Assembly (NCBI RefSeq): GCF_002911665.1
Contig: NZ_MTBP01000002.1
Coordinates: 124,001-188,000, forward strand
Length of the DNA stretch: 64,000 bases
Source of the DNA: Actinomadura rubteroloni
GTDB taxonomy: Bacteria > Actinomycetota > Actinomycetes > Streptosporangiales > Streptosporangiaceae
Reading direction: 5' to 3'
A model generated the notes under the pieces. That model was not told where the DNA came from, did not search any database, and saw only the letters and a program-made list of their open reading frames with translations. This document shows positions 7,548-14,894 of this stretch, piece after piece (within the stretch, counting starts at the first letter, position 1; the number at the start of each line of letters is the position of its first letter). A program made the position numbers and the translations under genes.

Positions 7548-8255
7548 TTACGGCGGCTCGCCTGGTATCGCGCTGCCGGGCCGGTGGGTGGTGAGGCTGC
7601 GCAGCAGCGCCCGCGCGACCGCCCCCGGGCGGGCGTCGCGGGTAATGGGTGTGACGGAGATGGGTGAGGCGAAGCGGCTGGCGGGGACCGCGTTACCGAG
7701 GACGACCGCGTGGACGTCGCCGGGGAAGGCCGCCAGGTCGGTCATTGCCTTGGCCGGGTCGTCGTCCAGGAGGAGGAAGTCCGACAAGACGACCAAGGTC
7801 GTGGCGTGGTCGGGGTGGGCGTCGGCGAGGGCGGTGGCGCGGGTGAGGCTGGGGCCGAGGACGCTGCACCCCGCGTCGCCGTGCGGCAGGCGGAGTCCGG
7901 CGCGCAGGCGGGGCAGGTTGCGGCGCTGGAGCGGCAGCGGCGGAACGTCGCCGCGTGAGGGTGTGTCGAAGTGCAGCACCGCGCCGAGCTCGCGCCGCGT
8001 GCCGTGCCGGGCGACCAGGGAGAAGGCCGCGTCGACTTCGGCGAAGCGGTTGCTGGTCGGGTCGGTGCCGCCGGGCGTGACGACGGAGCCGGAGTTGTCG
8101 AACATCGCGATGAGCAAGGTCGGCGTAGTAGCGGGGTGTCCGGGGTGGCCGAGCGCTGAGGCGTGCAGCCCCGACGCCGCCGGCGGGCGTTGCGTCGGCG
8201 AGCCGAGCAGGCGGCTCGGGACCAGGACGCCGGGCAGACGACCGTGGCGGGTCAT
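7548..8255 (-). CDS. Cytosolic von Willebrand A (vWA)-like protein
   Basis: A 235-residue protein with a vWA-type metal-ion-dependent adhesion site: DNSGS after the first strand (LLIAMF), a downstream Thr in GPSLTRATAL, and an aspartate in LVVLSDF. No signal peptide or TM helix. Its start overlaps the stop of the upstream membrane protein (ATGA, 8252-8255), so it is the last gene of a four-gene operon with a membrane protein and a vWA-like lipoprotein. It probably acts as a scaffold or sensor in complex with the membrane partner; the exact task is unknown. Confidence 0.7.
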   Translation of the reverse strand: MTRHGRLPGVLVPSRLLGSPTQRPPAASGLHASALGHPGHPATTPTLLIAMFDNSGSVVTPGGTDPTSNRFAEVDAAFSLVARHGTRRELGAVLHFDTPSRGDVPPLPLQRRNLPRLRAGLRLPHGDAGCSVLGPSLTRATALADAHPDHATTLVVLSDFLLLDDDPAKAMTDLAAFPGDVHAVVLGNAVPASRFASPISVTPITRDARPGAVARALLRSLTTHRPGSAIPGEPP

Positions 8256-9343
8256 GCCGCCCCGCCTCGCCGTGTCCGCCGCCCGATGATCCCGCTGGTC
8301 TCACCGGCCGGGTAGCCGTGCCCGAAGACGTGCGGGTTGCGGCGCAGCACCCGCCAGCCCAGCGCCTCGACGCGTTTGCCCGCGGCCCGGCCGCGCAGCT
8401 CGTGCTCGACGCGCAGCGACCGGGCCGCTTCCGCCGCCTCGGCCCGTTCGCGTAGCGGCGCGGCGGCGGCCAGGGTGCGGTGCCGTTTCTCCGCGCGGTG
8501 GGCGCGTTTGGCTGCGCCCGCGATGAGGTCGGCGACCTCGTCGGCGGAGGCGTAGCCCAGCAGCAGCGACCCGAGCGCGCTGGCCGCCGCCAGCATCCCG
8601 AACGTCGCCCCGGCGGCGCCGCCCTCGATGGAGCCGCGCAGCGTGAACACTCCCGCCGCCACCAGCACCACGACGAGCAGCGACAGCAGCCCGACCAGCC
8701 GCACCACCCCGGTGCCCTCGTCGGTGGGGGCGAACAAGCGCCGGTAGCGCTGTTCGTCGGCGGTGAGGGTGTCGGGGTCGCGGCGGCGTCCCCGCGCCAT
8801 GCGCAGGTACTTCAGCTCCGCCCCGACCAGCCCGGCGCACCCAGCGGCGACGCCCGAGGCCAGTGCTTGCCCGAACGCGATATACACAATGTCGCCACCC
8901 GTGACGGCGGCCGACCAGACCCCGGCCGTGTCGCCGAGCACCAGGACCAGCCAGCACAGCCAGTACCGCCACTTCGCGCCCGGCTCCCGCCGCGTGTGGG
9001 GTGACAAGGTCTGGAACGCGTGCCGGTAATCGGCAGTGGCCTGCCGCACCGTGGCCGCGCTTTCAAGCAGCAGGAGCCCGGCCGCGTCCGCCGCTTGCTC
9101 GAGCCCGTGCGCCCGCATCTGGAACGGGCGGGCCTGGTGCTCGCCCTCGGCGGGCCAGCTCCATTCCTGCTCCTCGGCCAGGGCATGGAACTCCTGCTCG
9201 ACGTAACTGACGCCCACGCCCGACGGGCGCGGATGCCCGCCCACCTCATCCAGCCGCGCCACGGAGATGGCGTCGGCGTCCTGCACCCAGGCGTCCACCG
9301 GCATGCCCGCCCGCCTGGACCGCCCCAGCTTCGGCGGCTTCAC
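8252..9343 (-). CDS. Multi-TM membrane protein of the vWA operon
   Basis: A 363-residue protein. The N-terminal 120 residues are soluble. Then come two hydrophobic stretches (about 130-150 and 155-185), a cytoplasmic loop with a charged GRRRDPDTLTADEQRYR segment, two more helices (about 215-240 and 245-270), and a long basic/alanine-rich helical C-terminus. The start is GTG 9343, overlapping the previous stop as GTGA. I do not recognise a family. Sandwiched between two vWA-like proteins, one outside as a lipoprotein and one inside, it may connect the two sides of the membrane. Confidence 0.65.
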   Translation of the reverse strand: MKPPKLGRSRRAGMPVDAWVQDADAISVARLDEVGGHPRPSGVGVSYVEQEFHALAEEQEWSWPAEGEHQARPFQMRAHGLEQAADAAGLLLLESAATVRQATADYRHAFQTLSPHTRREPGAKWRYWLCWLVLVLGDTAGVWSAAVTGGDIVYIAFGQALASGVAAGCAGLVGAELKYLRMARGRRRDPDTLTADEQRYRRLFAPTDEGTGVVRLVGLLSLLVVVLVAAGVFTLRGSIEGGAAGATFGMLAAASALGSLLLGYASADEVADLIAGAAKRAHRAEKRHRTLAAAAPLRERAEAAEAARSLRVEHELRGRAAGKRVEALGWRVLRRNPHVFGHGYPAGETSGIIGRRTRRGGAA

Positions 9344-10158
9344 TGGCCCGCCACCGCGTCGTCGCTGACCGACACGCAACGGGACGCGCCCGCCCGGCGG
9401 CACACCGCGTCATAGAAGGCGACCAGCCCCTCAACGACCGCCGAGGACGGCGGCTTGCCCGCCACCCGGCCGAGCCCCGCCACCGTGATCCACGAGCCCG
9501 GCAACGCCGGCATGCTCACCCGCTCGGCGAGCCCGCGCACGTGGCTGCTGTTCGCCAACGCCGCGCCGGAAAGCTTCACCGGGCCGACGTTCTGAAAGCC
9601 GTCCGTGAACACGAACAGCCGGAGCCGGTAACCGCTGCCGAGCTGCCGGGACCACTCACCCGCCAGCCGGTACGCCCCCGTGATGTCACTCCCGCCCCGG
9701 TCCAGACGCCGCACCGCCGGGCCGTAACCCCGCCGCACCTGCGTCACGACCCGGCCGACCACACGCGGCACCCGCCGCAACCGGGCGTTCGTGGTCGCGC
9801 CCGCAAGCGGCAGCGCCCCCTCGAACAACACGGTCTCCGTCGCGCTGGACGAGGAGAACACGGCCACCCGCACGCGCCCGCCGCAGACGGCGGCCGTGCG
9901 CACGAGCTGTTCCACCGCGGCCAGCCGCTCCCCGGCGATCTGCGCCGAGGCACTCGACCCCGTGCCGTCGAGCTGGACGTCCACAGCGGGCCGCGGGCCT
10001 TTGCCGCACGCGGCGAGGATGCTCTGGTCACGACCGAGCTCCCCAGCCGGCGACCCCCCGAACGTGCAAGCGGCGAGCGACGCCAGGGCGAGACCGGAGG
10101 CGGCCACCACGGGCAGCACCCGCCGCCCGGAAAATGAGGTCAGGAATGAATGGGACAT
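9340..10158 (-). CDS. vWA-like lipoprotein
   Basis: A 272-residue exported lipoprotein. The signal peptide ends in a lipobox (LASLAAC). The mature part has a degenerate vWA fold: VDVQLDGTGSS (DxTxS version of the metal site), a GGSDITGA segment supplying the Thr, and LFVFTDG supplying the Asp. ATG 10158 has GAGGAG seven bases upstream; a longer frame upstream has no such site. It is translationally coupled to the membrane protein behind it (GTGA). Role unknown; see the operon finding. Confidence 0.7.
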   Translation of the reverse strand: MSHSFLTSFSGRRVLPVVAASGLALASLAACTFGGSPAGELGRDQSILAACGKGPRPAVDVQLDGTGSSASAQIAGERLAAVEQLVRTAAVCGGRVRVAVFSSSSATETVLFEGALPLAGATTNARLRRVPRVVGRVVTQVRRGYGPAVRRLDRGGSDITGAYRLAGEWSRQLGSGYRLRLFVFTDGFQNVGPVKLSGAALANSSHVRGLAERVSMPALPGSWITVAGLGRVAGKPPSSAVVEGLVAFYDAVCRRAGASRCVSVSDDAVAGQ

Positions 10159-10245
10159 GAAACGGCTCCTCACAGAAGTGAATGGATGAGGCGAGGGGCC
10201 GCGACGGCCGGACGCGGGGCGAACCAGCACCCGGCCGTCGCGGTA

Positions 10246-10680
10246 TTACTCGGCGCCGGGGTGGTCGAGCGTGCGGCGCAGCCGGTCGATCTCGGCGCGC
10301 AGCGCAGAGTTCTCACGCCGGATACGGGACTGCTCACGGTTCAGGCGGAAGAGGTCGAGCCGAACGCGCACCATTCCAGCCAGCACCACGGCGAAGATCC
10401 CTCCGGTGATAGCCGAGGCGAGCGCCAGCCACAGCGCGGCCAGCGGCCCTCCGCTACGCGTGAGGTCGAAGACCACTCCGGCGAGGAACGCGATAGCAGC
10501 CGTGAGGACGTAGTTGGCCCACAGCCCAGGTGTTGAAGAGGAAGACGGGACGAACTGGTCCGTCCGTACTTCCTCTGAGCGACGCTGGCCGGAGAGGCTG
10601 CGCCCGTCAACGTGGGAGTGGTCGGACTTGGTACGGAGGTGACGTACGCGGTCTGTCCATGTGCCAAGCTCTCGGAACAC
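10246..10680 (-). CDS. Two-TM protein with C-terminal coiled coil
   Basis: A 144-residue protein: polar N-terminus (1-52), two TM helices (about 53-72 and 78-102), then a heptad-rich helix (NREQSRIRRENSALRAEIDR). The GTG start at 10680 is supported by GAGGAGG five bases upstream. It is the first gene of the vWA operon (87 bases before the lipoprotein). No family recognised. Confidence 0.65.
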   Translation of the reverse strand: MFRELGTWTDRVRHLRTKSDHSHVDGRSLSGQRRSEEVRTDQFVPSSSSTPGLWANYVLTAAIAFLAGVVFDLTRSGGPLAALWLALASAITGGIFAVVLAGMVRVRLDLFRLNREQSRIRRENSALRAEIDRLRRTLDHPGAE

Positions 10681-10744
10681 TGCTACCTCCTCGATCGCGC
10701 CCTTCCGGGTGCTGAGATCGAGGAAATCAAGTAGAATCCGAGGA

Positions 10745-10782
10745 ATCAGGATTAATCAGGACGATATCAGGAAAGTTCAGGA
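10745..10782 (+). repeat. Four helically phased ATCAGGA/TTCAGGA repeats
   Basis: ATCAGGA begins at 10745, 10755 and 10766, and TTCAGGA at 10776, giving 10-11 bp steps on one face of the helix. They lie directly before the start of the STAND-like gene and between it and the divergent vWA operon. They look like a cooperative protein-binding array, but could in part be coding if the gene starts further upstream. Confidence 0.55.
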
Positions 10783-10783
10783 G

Positions 10784-12466
10784 ATGACTGAAGAGGCGAT
10801 GTCTGCGGAGAGGAGACGGCGTCTTGTCAAAGAGCTAGTTGAACTTCGAAAACGAGGCATTGTCCGCATCAGAAGCAATAAGCATGAGCCACAAGATTTT
10901 TCACTCATCGAAGAGATCGCACAATCTTACGCCGGCGACGGAGAAGATCTTGTCTCCGCTCTAGAATCACTTTTCCGCAACGCCATCGCAAACATGACAC
11001 CTGGCGTCATGCGTGAATTGGCAACGATAATTTTTGGATTCCATTCCGACATAACGGATGCGCAGCCAATTAAGTGGCACAAAGAGGCTTTGGCGCTATT
11101 CCCATTCGTGGGCTCTGATGCGTACCGGGAAAAACAAGAAACGGAAGCGCTGAACCTTCTAGCGGCTGAGATCGAGGCGATTTCAGCCTCAAAAATGTCC
11201 AGCGGTGCACAGTTGCACACCCGAGAAGACCCGGGTTTCGTCCATGAAATTTTGGACCCGGAGTCATCTTCGCGACTCGTTCGCAAGCTGCTTCCATCGA
11301 TCGACCAACAAGACCGTATGCGGATCTATCTCCTACTCGGAGGGCAGCGCCGTGCCATCGAGCAAGCGTGTAAATACCTCGCAGAGAATAGCGATATAAG
11401 CGTTCAAGACTTTTGCTACATGACGGTGCGCGACCCAGAACTCATCATGGAGGCTATCGCGGAGGCATCAGAACGTCCTCTCAACTTCGTTTACCGGAGC
11501 TTGATAGCTAAGCTCACAGACGAAGATCCCCGCGCTCTTGAAGTCTTGCAGCTTCTAGCGTTCCTGCCGAGCTCATTCGTCCCAGCCGAATACATTATGT
11601 CGTACCTACTCGGTCAAACGCTCATTGAAAAGAAGGATCTCTCCCTTGCATTGATGGCATTCAACAAAGCCATGCTACCTCTTCGCAAGTATGAATTTGT
11701 CAAAATGGACGACTACAAGATAATGATGAACCCGCTTACGCAAGAGATATTGCGAAGCGTATTTCGCAGCCGTATTGACAACGTCTTTGAGAAAGCTCGC
11801 CCGCTCTTCGCAATCGAAGACCCTCTGTGTTTTTTGGAACATGGGTGGGGTGGCTACACTATCGCGGGACGAGAAGTCGCAAACTTTGTTCTCTGGGTCC
11901 GCTTTAAGGATCGGAAATATAACAGGAGCATCCTCGAAAGACAGGGCAAGCTTGGTGGTCCGGCATGGACTGAGCTGATCCACTGGCGCATCTGGGGAGA
12001 GGCGAAGTGGCGCAATTTTGGCGCCTGGCTGTCCCTCTGGAACTCAACCGCGAAGAAGCGAATTGCAGAGGAAAAGGTTGGGGGCTTTTCTGTTTTTGAC
12101 GTCGAATTCTCAGAAATGGGATTGCAGCCCTTGCAAATTGCAGAGATAAACGACATGAAGGATGATGGTGCAATCCCTAAATCAACAGCGCGTCGACATT
12201 TCCAAAGGACCCTGGATAGACAAGTCGGCGAAGACAATGACGCAACCAAAGCCGAACGCCAGGACAGAATATCTGAAAATATGGCCGAGCTTAGGAAACT
12301 AACCATCGGGCGCTTCATAGAAACTGATATTGGAAAGCTCGACTACGCCCAAATCGATCCTACTTGGATTGACGGCGGCGGCGAACTTGTCCGGCCCGAT
12401 CTCTGCCACCCCGGGAGGATTCTTGAAGAAATCGATCAGCTCGATAAGAAGAAGGCGAAAGATTAA
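10784..12466 (+). CDS. STAND/NB-ARC-like protein lacking a P-loop
   Basis: A 560-residue protein, visibly AT-richer than the chromosome, so probably acquired cargo. Residues about 10-105 resemble the helical N-terminal domain of actinobacterial NB-ARC proteins. Later blocks match the ARC and winged-helix halves of STAND NTPases: YLLLGGQRRAIEQACKYLAE where GLPLAL-type motifs sit, then DPRALEVLQLLAFLPSS, then a segment ending LTQEILRSVF. No GxxGxGK[ST] or clear Walker B is present, as if the ATP-binding half were lost or had diverged. The C-terminal 220 residues match nothing I know. The start is uncertain (ATG 10784 or 10799; GGAG is very close to the former). The family call is my inference from motif spacing. 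Confidence 0.5.
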   Translation: MTEEAMSAERRRRLVKELVELRKRGIVRIRSNKHEPQDFSLIEEIAQSYAGDGEDLVSALESLFRNAIANMTPGVMRELATIIFGFHSDITDAQPIKWHKEALALFPFVGSDAYREKQETEALNLLAAEIEAISASKMSSGAQLHTREDPGFVHEILDPESSSRLVRKLLPSIDQQDRMRIYLLLGGQRRAIEQACKYLAENSDISVQDFCYMTVRDPELIMEAIAEASERPLNFVYRSLIAKLTDEDPRALEVLQLLAFLPSSFVPAEYIMSYLLGQTLIEKKDLSLALMAFNKAMLPLRKYEFVKMDDYKIMMNPLTQEILRSVFRSRIDNVFEKARPLFAIEDPLCFLEHGWGGYTIAGREVANFVLWVRFKDRKYNRSILERQGKLGGPAWTELIHWRIWGEAKWRNFGAWLSLWNSTAKKRIAEEKVGGFSVFDVEFSEMGLQPLQIAEINDMKDDGAIPKSTARRHFQRTLDRQVGEDNDATKAERQDRISENMAELRKLTIGRFIETDIGKLDYAQIDPTWIDGGGELVRPDLCHPGRILEEIDQLDKKKAKD

Positions 12467-12498
12467 CTCGTATCGCACCATCGACACGCTGACAAGTA

Positions 12499-12527
12499 TT
12501 GCATTTATGAGCAAAATATGTTAATAT
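12499..12527 (+). promoter_or_regulatory. Sigma-70 type promoter
   Basis: TTGCAT (12499-12504), 17-base spacer, TAATAT (12522-12527), in an AT-rich island unlike the surrounding DNA. Expected transcription start is near 12534, so the hairpin at 12547-12620 would be in the leader RNA. Confidence 0.55.
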
Positions 12528-12546
12528 ATTAATTGGTCGGGCTTGC

Positions 12547-12620
12547 TTGTGTTTTTCGGCCGGACGCCCTGTCAACCAGCAATATCGCTTGTTGGCGGCG
12601 TGTCCCGTCCGAAAACACGA
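12547..12620 (+). ncRNA. Long hairpin leader before the 147-aa gene
   Basis: Three stacked stems fold this leader. Outer: GTGTTTT-CGG (12549-12559, one bulged T) with CCGAAAACAC (12609-12618). Middle: GGACGCC with GGC-GTGTCC (2-nt bulge). Inner: CAACCAGC with GCTTGTTG (one mismatch) around an AATATC loop. About 24 base pairs in 74 nt. The 3' arm ends against GAAGGG (12619-12624), the ribosome-binding site of the gene at 12631. A regulatory leader is the simplest reading; an independent small RNA is possible. Confidence 0.5.
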
Positions 12621-12630
12621 AGGGCACGTC

Positions 12631-13074
12631 ATGACACCTGATGAGATGGAACTCGCCGATTCAGAGGCGATGAAGCGCAAAGGCTTCGAGGCTGGCGAAC
12701 CTGTCTTCGAGTGGGGAGTCGGCGACGAGATCACGGTCGACAACCTCCTCAACGCCCTGAAGGGCGATGGTGGCGCCGCACCCCTTCGCATCCAGGGAAC
12801 CAACCAGGAAGCGCCGATCTATGTCCATGTCCAGTACGTCAGGAAGGTGTTCGAGCCCCGCGAACTGGATCCCGAAGAGCAGGCGCGAGAGCATCAGCCG
12901 CTGGAAACGCACTTCGATGGCTGCTGGCTTTTCGAAGGGTGGATGACCGAGCTGCACTACGCGGTGCCGAAGGTCGTCCGGATTCGTGGCTATCTCGATG
13001 TCTACGCCCTCCTCATGCAGCGTATCCCCGACCATCCGGATCCCAATGGGATCATCGAGCGCATCGACACGTAA
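12631..13074 (+). CDS. Unknown 147-aa protein behind the hairpin leader
   Basis: A 147-residue acidic, soluble protein with no signal peptide, TM helix or domain I recognise. Notable segments are FEWGVGDEITVDNLLNAL, APIYVHVQYVRKVF and WLFEGWMTELHYAVPKVV. ATG 12631 is chosen for GAAGGG six bases upstream; a longer frame begins inside the hairpin and is rejected. It is a single-gene unit with its own promoter (12499-12527) and a perfect terminator (13111-13148). The codon usage is GC-richer than in the preceding STAND-like gene. Confidence 0.6.
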   Translation: MTPDEMELADSEAMKRKGFEAGEPVFEWGVGDEITVDNLLNALKGDGGAAPLRIQGTNQEAPIYVHVQYVRKVFEPRELDPEEQAREHQPLETHFDGCWLFEGWMTELHYAVPKVVRIRGYLDVYALLMQRIPDHPDPNGIIERIDT

Positions 13075-13110
13075 CCACGAGTCGGGCCGCAACCCCGCGC
13101 AACGCAACCT

Positions 13111-13148
13111 AGAATACCCCGTGTCAGGTTGTTGTCGCGGGGTATTCT
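13111..13148 (+). terminator. Terminator of the 12631 gene
   Basis: AGAATACCCCG (13111-13121) pairs perfectly with CGGGGTATTCT (13138-13148), 16-nt loop, followed by ATTTATAG. 37 bases after the stop of the gene. Confidence 0.7.
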
Positions 13149-13168
13149 ATTTATAGACATGATAAAAT

Positions 13169-13208
13169 GGGGCATCCCTAGGTGAACATCAGTACCTAGG
13201 AATGCCCC
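13169..13208 (-). terminator. Terminator of the minus-strand regulatory block
   Basis: GGGGCATCCCTAGGT (13169-13183) and ACCTAGGAATGCCCC (13194-13208) form 14 of 15 pairs with a 10-nt loop. Read on the minus strand it is followed by ATTTTATC, as expected downstream of the ribbon-helix-helix gene (stop at 13233). Confidence 0.7.
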
Positions 13209-13232
13209 TTCGCCTTTCCGGAGCTCGCGCCC

Positions 13233-13559
13233 CTACTCGGCGTTCCCGCCAGAGGTCTTCCCTCGGCTGCGGGTCGTGCTGGGCTTCTCCGGGGCGGGTT
13301 CGCCCTCGCCGATCAGCCCTTCGAGCGCCTTGGCTTCCGCCTCGAACGCTTCCTTGCGCTTCACCAGGTCCGCCCGCGCCTTTTCGCGGAGCTTGGGGTC
13401 CGCGAGCTTGGCGGCGATCCATGCGTGCAGCGCTTCGATTCCCGCATCGTTGAGCGTCAGGTCCGTGAGCGCGACCACAGAATCGAGTTGCTGCTTGAAC
13501 GCAGGGGGGACGCGGATGGCGATGGTTCGTACCTCGCCACCCGCCGGTTGCTCGGTCAT
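13233..13559 (-). CDS. Ribbon-helix-helix (Arc/CopG-like) regulator
   Basis: A 108-residue protein: the N-terminus has a beta strand VRTIAIRVPPAF followed by two helices (about 20-50) in ribbon-helix-helix style. Then come a charged coiled-coil segment (about 55-85) and a disordered Ser/Lys tail. GAGGAGG precedes ATG 13559. Two GTTGAC-type palindromes flank the -10 of its own promoter. A dimeric ribbon-helix-helix protein binding them would autoregulate, and the third copy would bring the transfer block under the same control. That link is inferred. Confidence 0.7.
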   Translation of the reverse strand: MTEQPAGGEVRTIAIRVPPAFKQQLDSVVALTDLTLNDAGIEALHAWIAAKLADPKLREKARADLVKRKEAFEAEAKALEGLIGEGEPAPEKPSTTRSRGKTSGGNAE

Positions 13560-13653
13560 CGAGCCTCCTCGTTGAAGTGCGGCCGGCGAACCCTCGATGT
13601 GAGTTCGTCTTGGTAAGCCGCAGAACAACGACGAGGCGATGGACATGTGAGCC

Positions 13654-13669
13654 GTTGACGACTGTCAAC
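13654..13669. promoter_or_regulatory. Operator 2 (GTTGAC-N4-GTCAAC)
   Basis: Perfect palindrome with GACT in the centre, covering the expected transcription start of the ribbon-helix-helix gene, 36 bp centre-to-centre from the next copy. Confidence 0.7.
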
Positions 13670-13675
13670 ACTTCT

Positions 13676-13704
13676 ATTTATGCACGCCCGTTGATAATTG
13701 TCAA
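13676..13704 (-). promoter_or_regulatory. Promoter of the ribbon-helix-helix gene
   Basis: On the minus strand: TTGACA (13704-13699), 17-base spacer, ATAAAT (13681-13676). The -35 lies within the palindrome at 13690-13705, and the region just after the -10 within that at 13654-13669. Confidence 0.65.
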
Positions 13705-13705
13705 C
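13690..13705. promoter_or_regulatory. Operator 1 (GTTGAT-N4-GTCAAC)
   Basis: Near-perfect copy of the palindrome found at 6415 and 13654, differing by one T. It contains the -35 hexamer of the ribbon-helix-helix promoter. Confidence 0.7.
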
Positions 13706-13777
13706 GTTTTTCCATCGTGAAGCATCTGCGGCGCATTTGTTGCCCGAAAATGGAGCGGACGTCGCGACGTGCGACGT

Positions 13778-14029
13778 CTACTGCCTGGCTGCGTCGCCGT
13801 CCCGCGGCCGGACCCCGGATTGAATTCGCTCAAGCGCAGCCGCGCCGTACCGAACGGTGTACTGCCGAGCTTCCAGCACCCACCGCACGACAAGCCAGTG
13901 CGCGGCGCAGCAACGCAGTGTCCGCACGCCAGAGGCGGTTACGACTAGCGCGGCCGGTTGGCCGCACCGGTCACACGCCTCGTCGTCCCCGGTACAGGCC
14001 GACACGAGGTAATCCGTCGATGGAACCAT
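13778..14029 (-). CDS. Small zinc-ribbon-like protein
   Basis: An 83-residue protein with CDRCG and, about 20 residues later, CCAAHW, arranged like the short CxxC...CxxH zinc proteins common in actinomycetes. ATG 14029 directly follows the TAA of the ATPase gene (14030-14032), so the two are co-transcribed. Function unknown. The last 25 residues are basic and may be disordered. Confidence 0.6.
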   Translation of the reverse strand: MVPSTDYLVSACTGDDEACDRCGQPAALVVTASGVRTLRCCAAHWLVVRWVLEARQYTVRYGAAALERIQSGVRPRDGDAARQ

Positions 14030-14551
14030 TTAGCAGTCCTGGCAGGTCGGAGCCGGGTCGGTACCGACGTCCGAGAGAACCGCCCAGACGACTTTGCTGT
14101 GGTTGTTGTAGGGAGCCGAGCCCCATTCGTCGCTGAGGGCGTCGACCAGAAGCAGGCCGCGCCCGGCTTCGGCGTCGAGGCCGGGCGTCTGGCGTACCGG
14201 ATAGCCGGGGAGCGCATCCCACACCGCGATAATGAGCGAATCGTCGTCAGTGAACAGGCACAGCTTAAACATGTGCCGCACGGTGATGTTCTCGGACGGC
14301 GTGGCCGTCGTCAGGCCGGCCGCCTTGATGACGTTGGTAACAATCTCGGAGACGACCAGCTCGGCGTCGCGGACGAGGCCGACCATCCCGAATTGGCGGA
14401 CGACGTCCCGCGTGAACTGGCGGGCCAGGTCGGCAGCGTGCTGGAACGCGAGGAGCGTGACGTCGGCCTGCATCTGGCGGCGCGTATCGGTCGCCCGGTG
14501 GCGTCCCGGGCCGGTGGCCGCTGTCAGGCAGTCGGGCGGCTCGGCGTTCAT
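14030..14551 (-). CDS. Anti-sigma-like ATP-binding protein (HATPase family)
   Basis: A 173-residue GHKL ATPase domain of the RsbW/SpoIIAB-like type. N box: AELVVSEIVTNVIKA. G1 region: VWDALPGYP. G2 region: EAGRGLLLVDALSDEWG. Such proteins bind sigma factors or act as phosphorelay kinases. In actinomycetes many are solitary, and they are frequent on phages and integrative elements. The start ATG overlaps the stop of the resolvase-like gene (ATGA 14548-14551). The target is unknown. Confidence 0.75.
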   Translation of the reverse strand: MNAEPPDCLTAATGPGRHRATDTRRQMQADVTLLAFQHAADLARQFTRDVVRQFGMVGLVRDAELVVSEIVTNVIKAAGLTTATPSENITVRHMFKLCLFTDDDSLIIAVWDALPGYPVRQTPGLDAEAGRGLLLVDALSDEWGSAPYNNHSKVVWAVLSDVGTDPAPTCQDC

Positions 14552-14871
14552 GACCGCTGCCCCTGCACGACCCAGATACGCGCCCCGGTCTCGTGCTCGA
14601 TGTGCTGGCGCATGGCCTCTTGCAGACCGGGCAGCCGGGCGAAGTGCCAGAGGGACGGCACGATGATGTCCCGCACGCCGTCGCGCCTCAGCGCGGCGAT
14701 CAGGCGGTCGAAGGCCGGTTCGGTACTGGTGAGCGCCTCGGCGAACACTTCCCCGAGCGCGAAGCCCTCGCGGCGGGCGTAGACGGCCAGCTCGTGCCGG
14801 AGCGGGCCGATTTCATCCTGCAAGACACCATTGCCCGTGATGCGTATATAGCCGTACATCGGGCGTTCCAT
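14548..14871 (-). CDS. Resolvase-fold protein lacking catalytic residues
   Basis: A 107-residue stand-alone serine-recombinase N-terminal fold: MYGYIRITGNG at the start and DGVRDIIVPSLWHFARL near the end. In active resolvases the first motif contains the nucleophilic serine (YxRVS); here it is Thr12. The DRLxR arginine is histidine (WHFAR, His76). There is no DNA-binding domain. It is probably a regulatory or structural relic. AAGGAG is correctly spaced from ATG 14871. It heads the minus-strand operon that continues with the ATPase and the zinc protein. Confidence 0.65.
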   Translation of the reverse strand: MERPMYGYIRITGNGVLQDEIGPLRHELAVYARREGFALGEVFAEALTSTEPAFDRLIAALRRDGVRDIIVPSLWHFARLPGLQEAMRQHIEHETGARIWVVQGQRS

Positions 14872-14894
14872 TCGCCTCTCCTTTCGCCTGGTCA

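Noticed and set aside
7408..8289. Plus-strand frame of about 290 codons opposite the vWA gene
   Set aside because: The minus strand encodes a coherent vWA-like protein with coupled start; the plus frame is Arg/Ser-rich with no domain.
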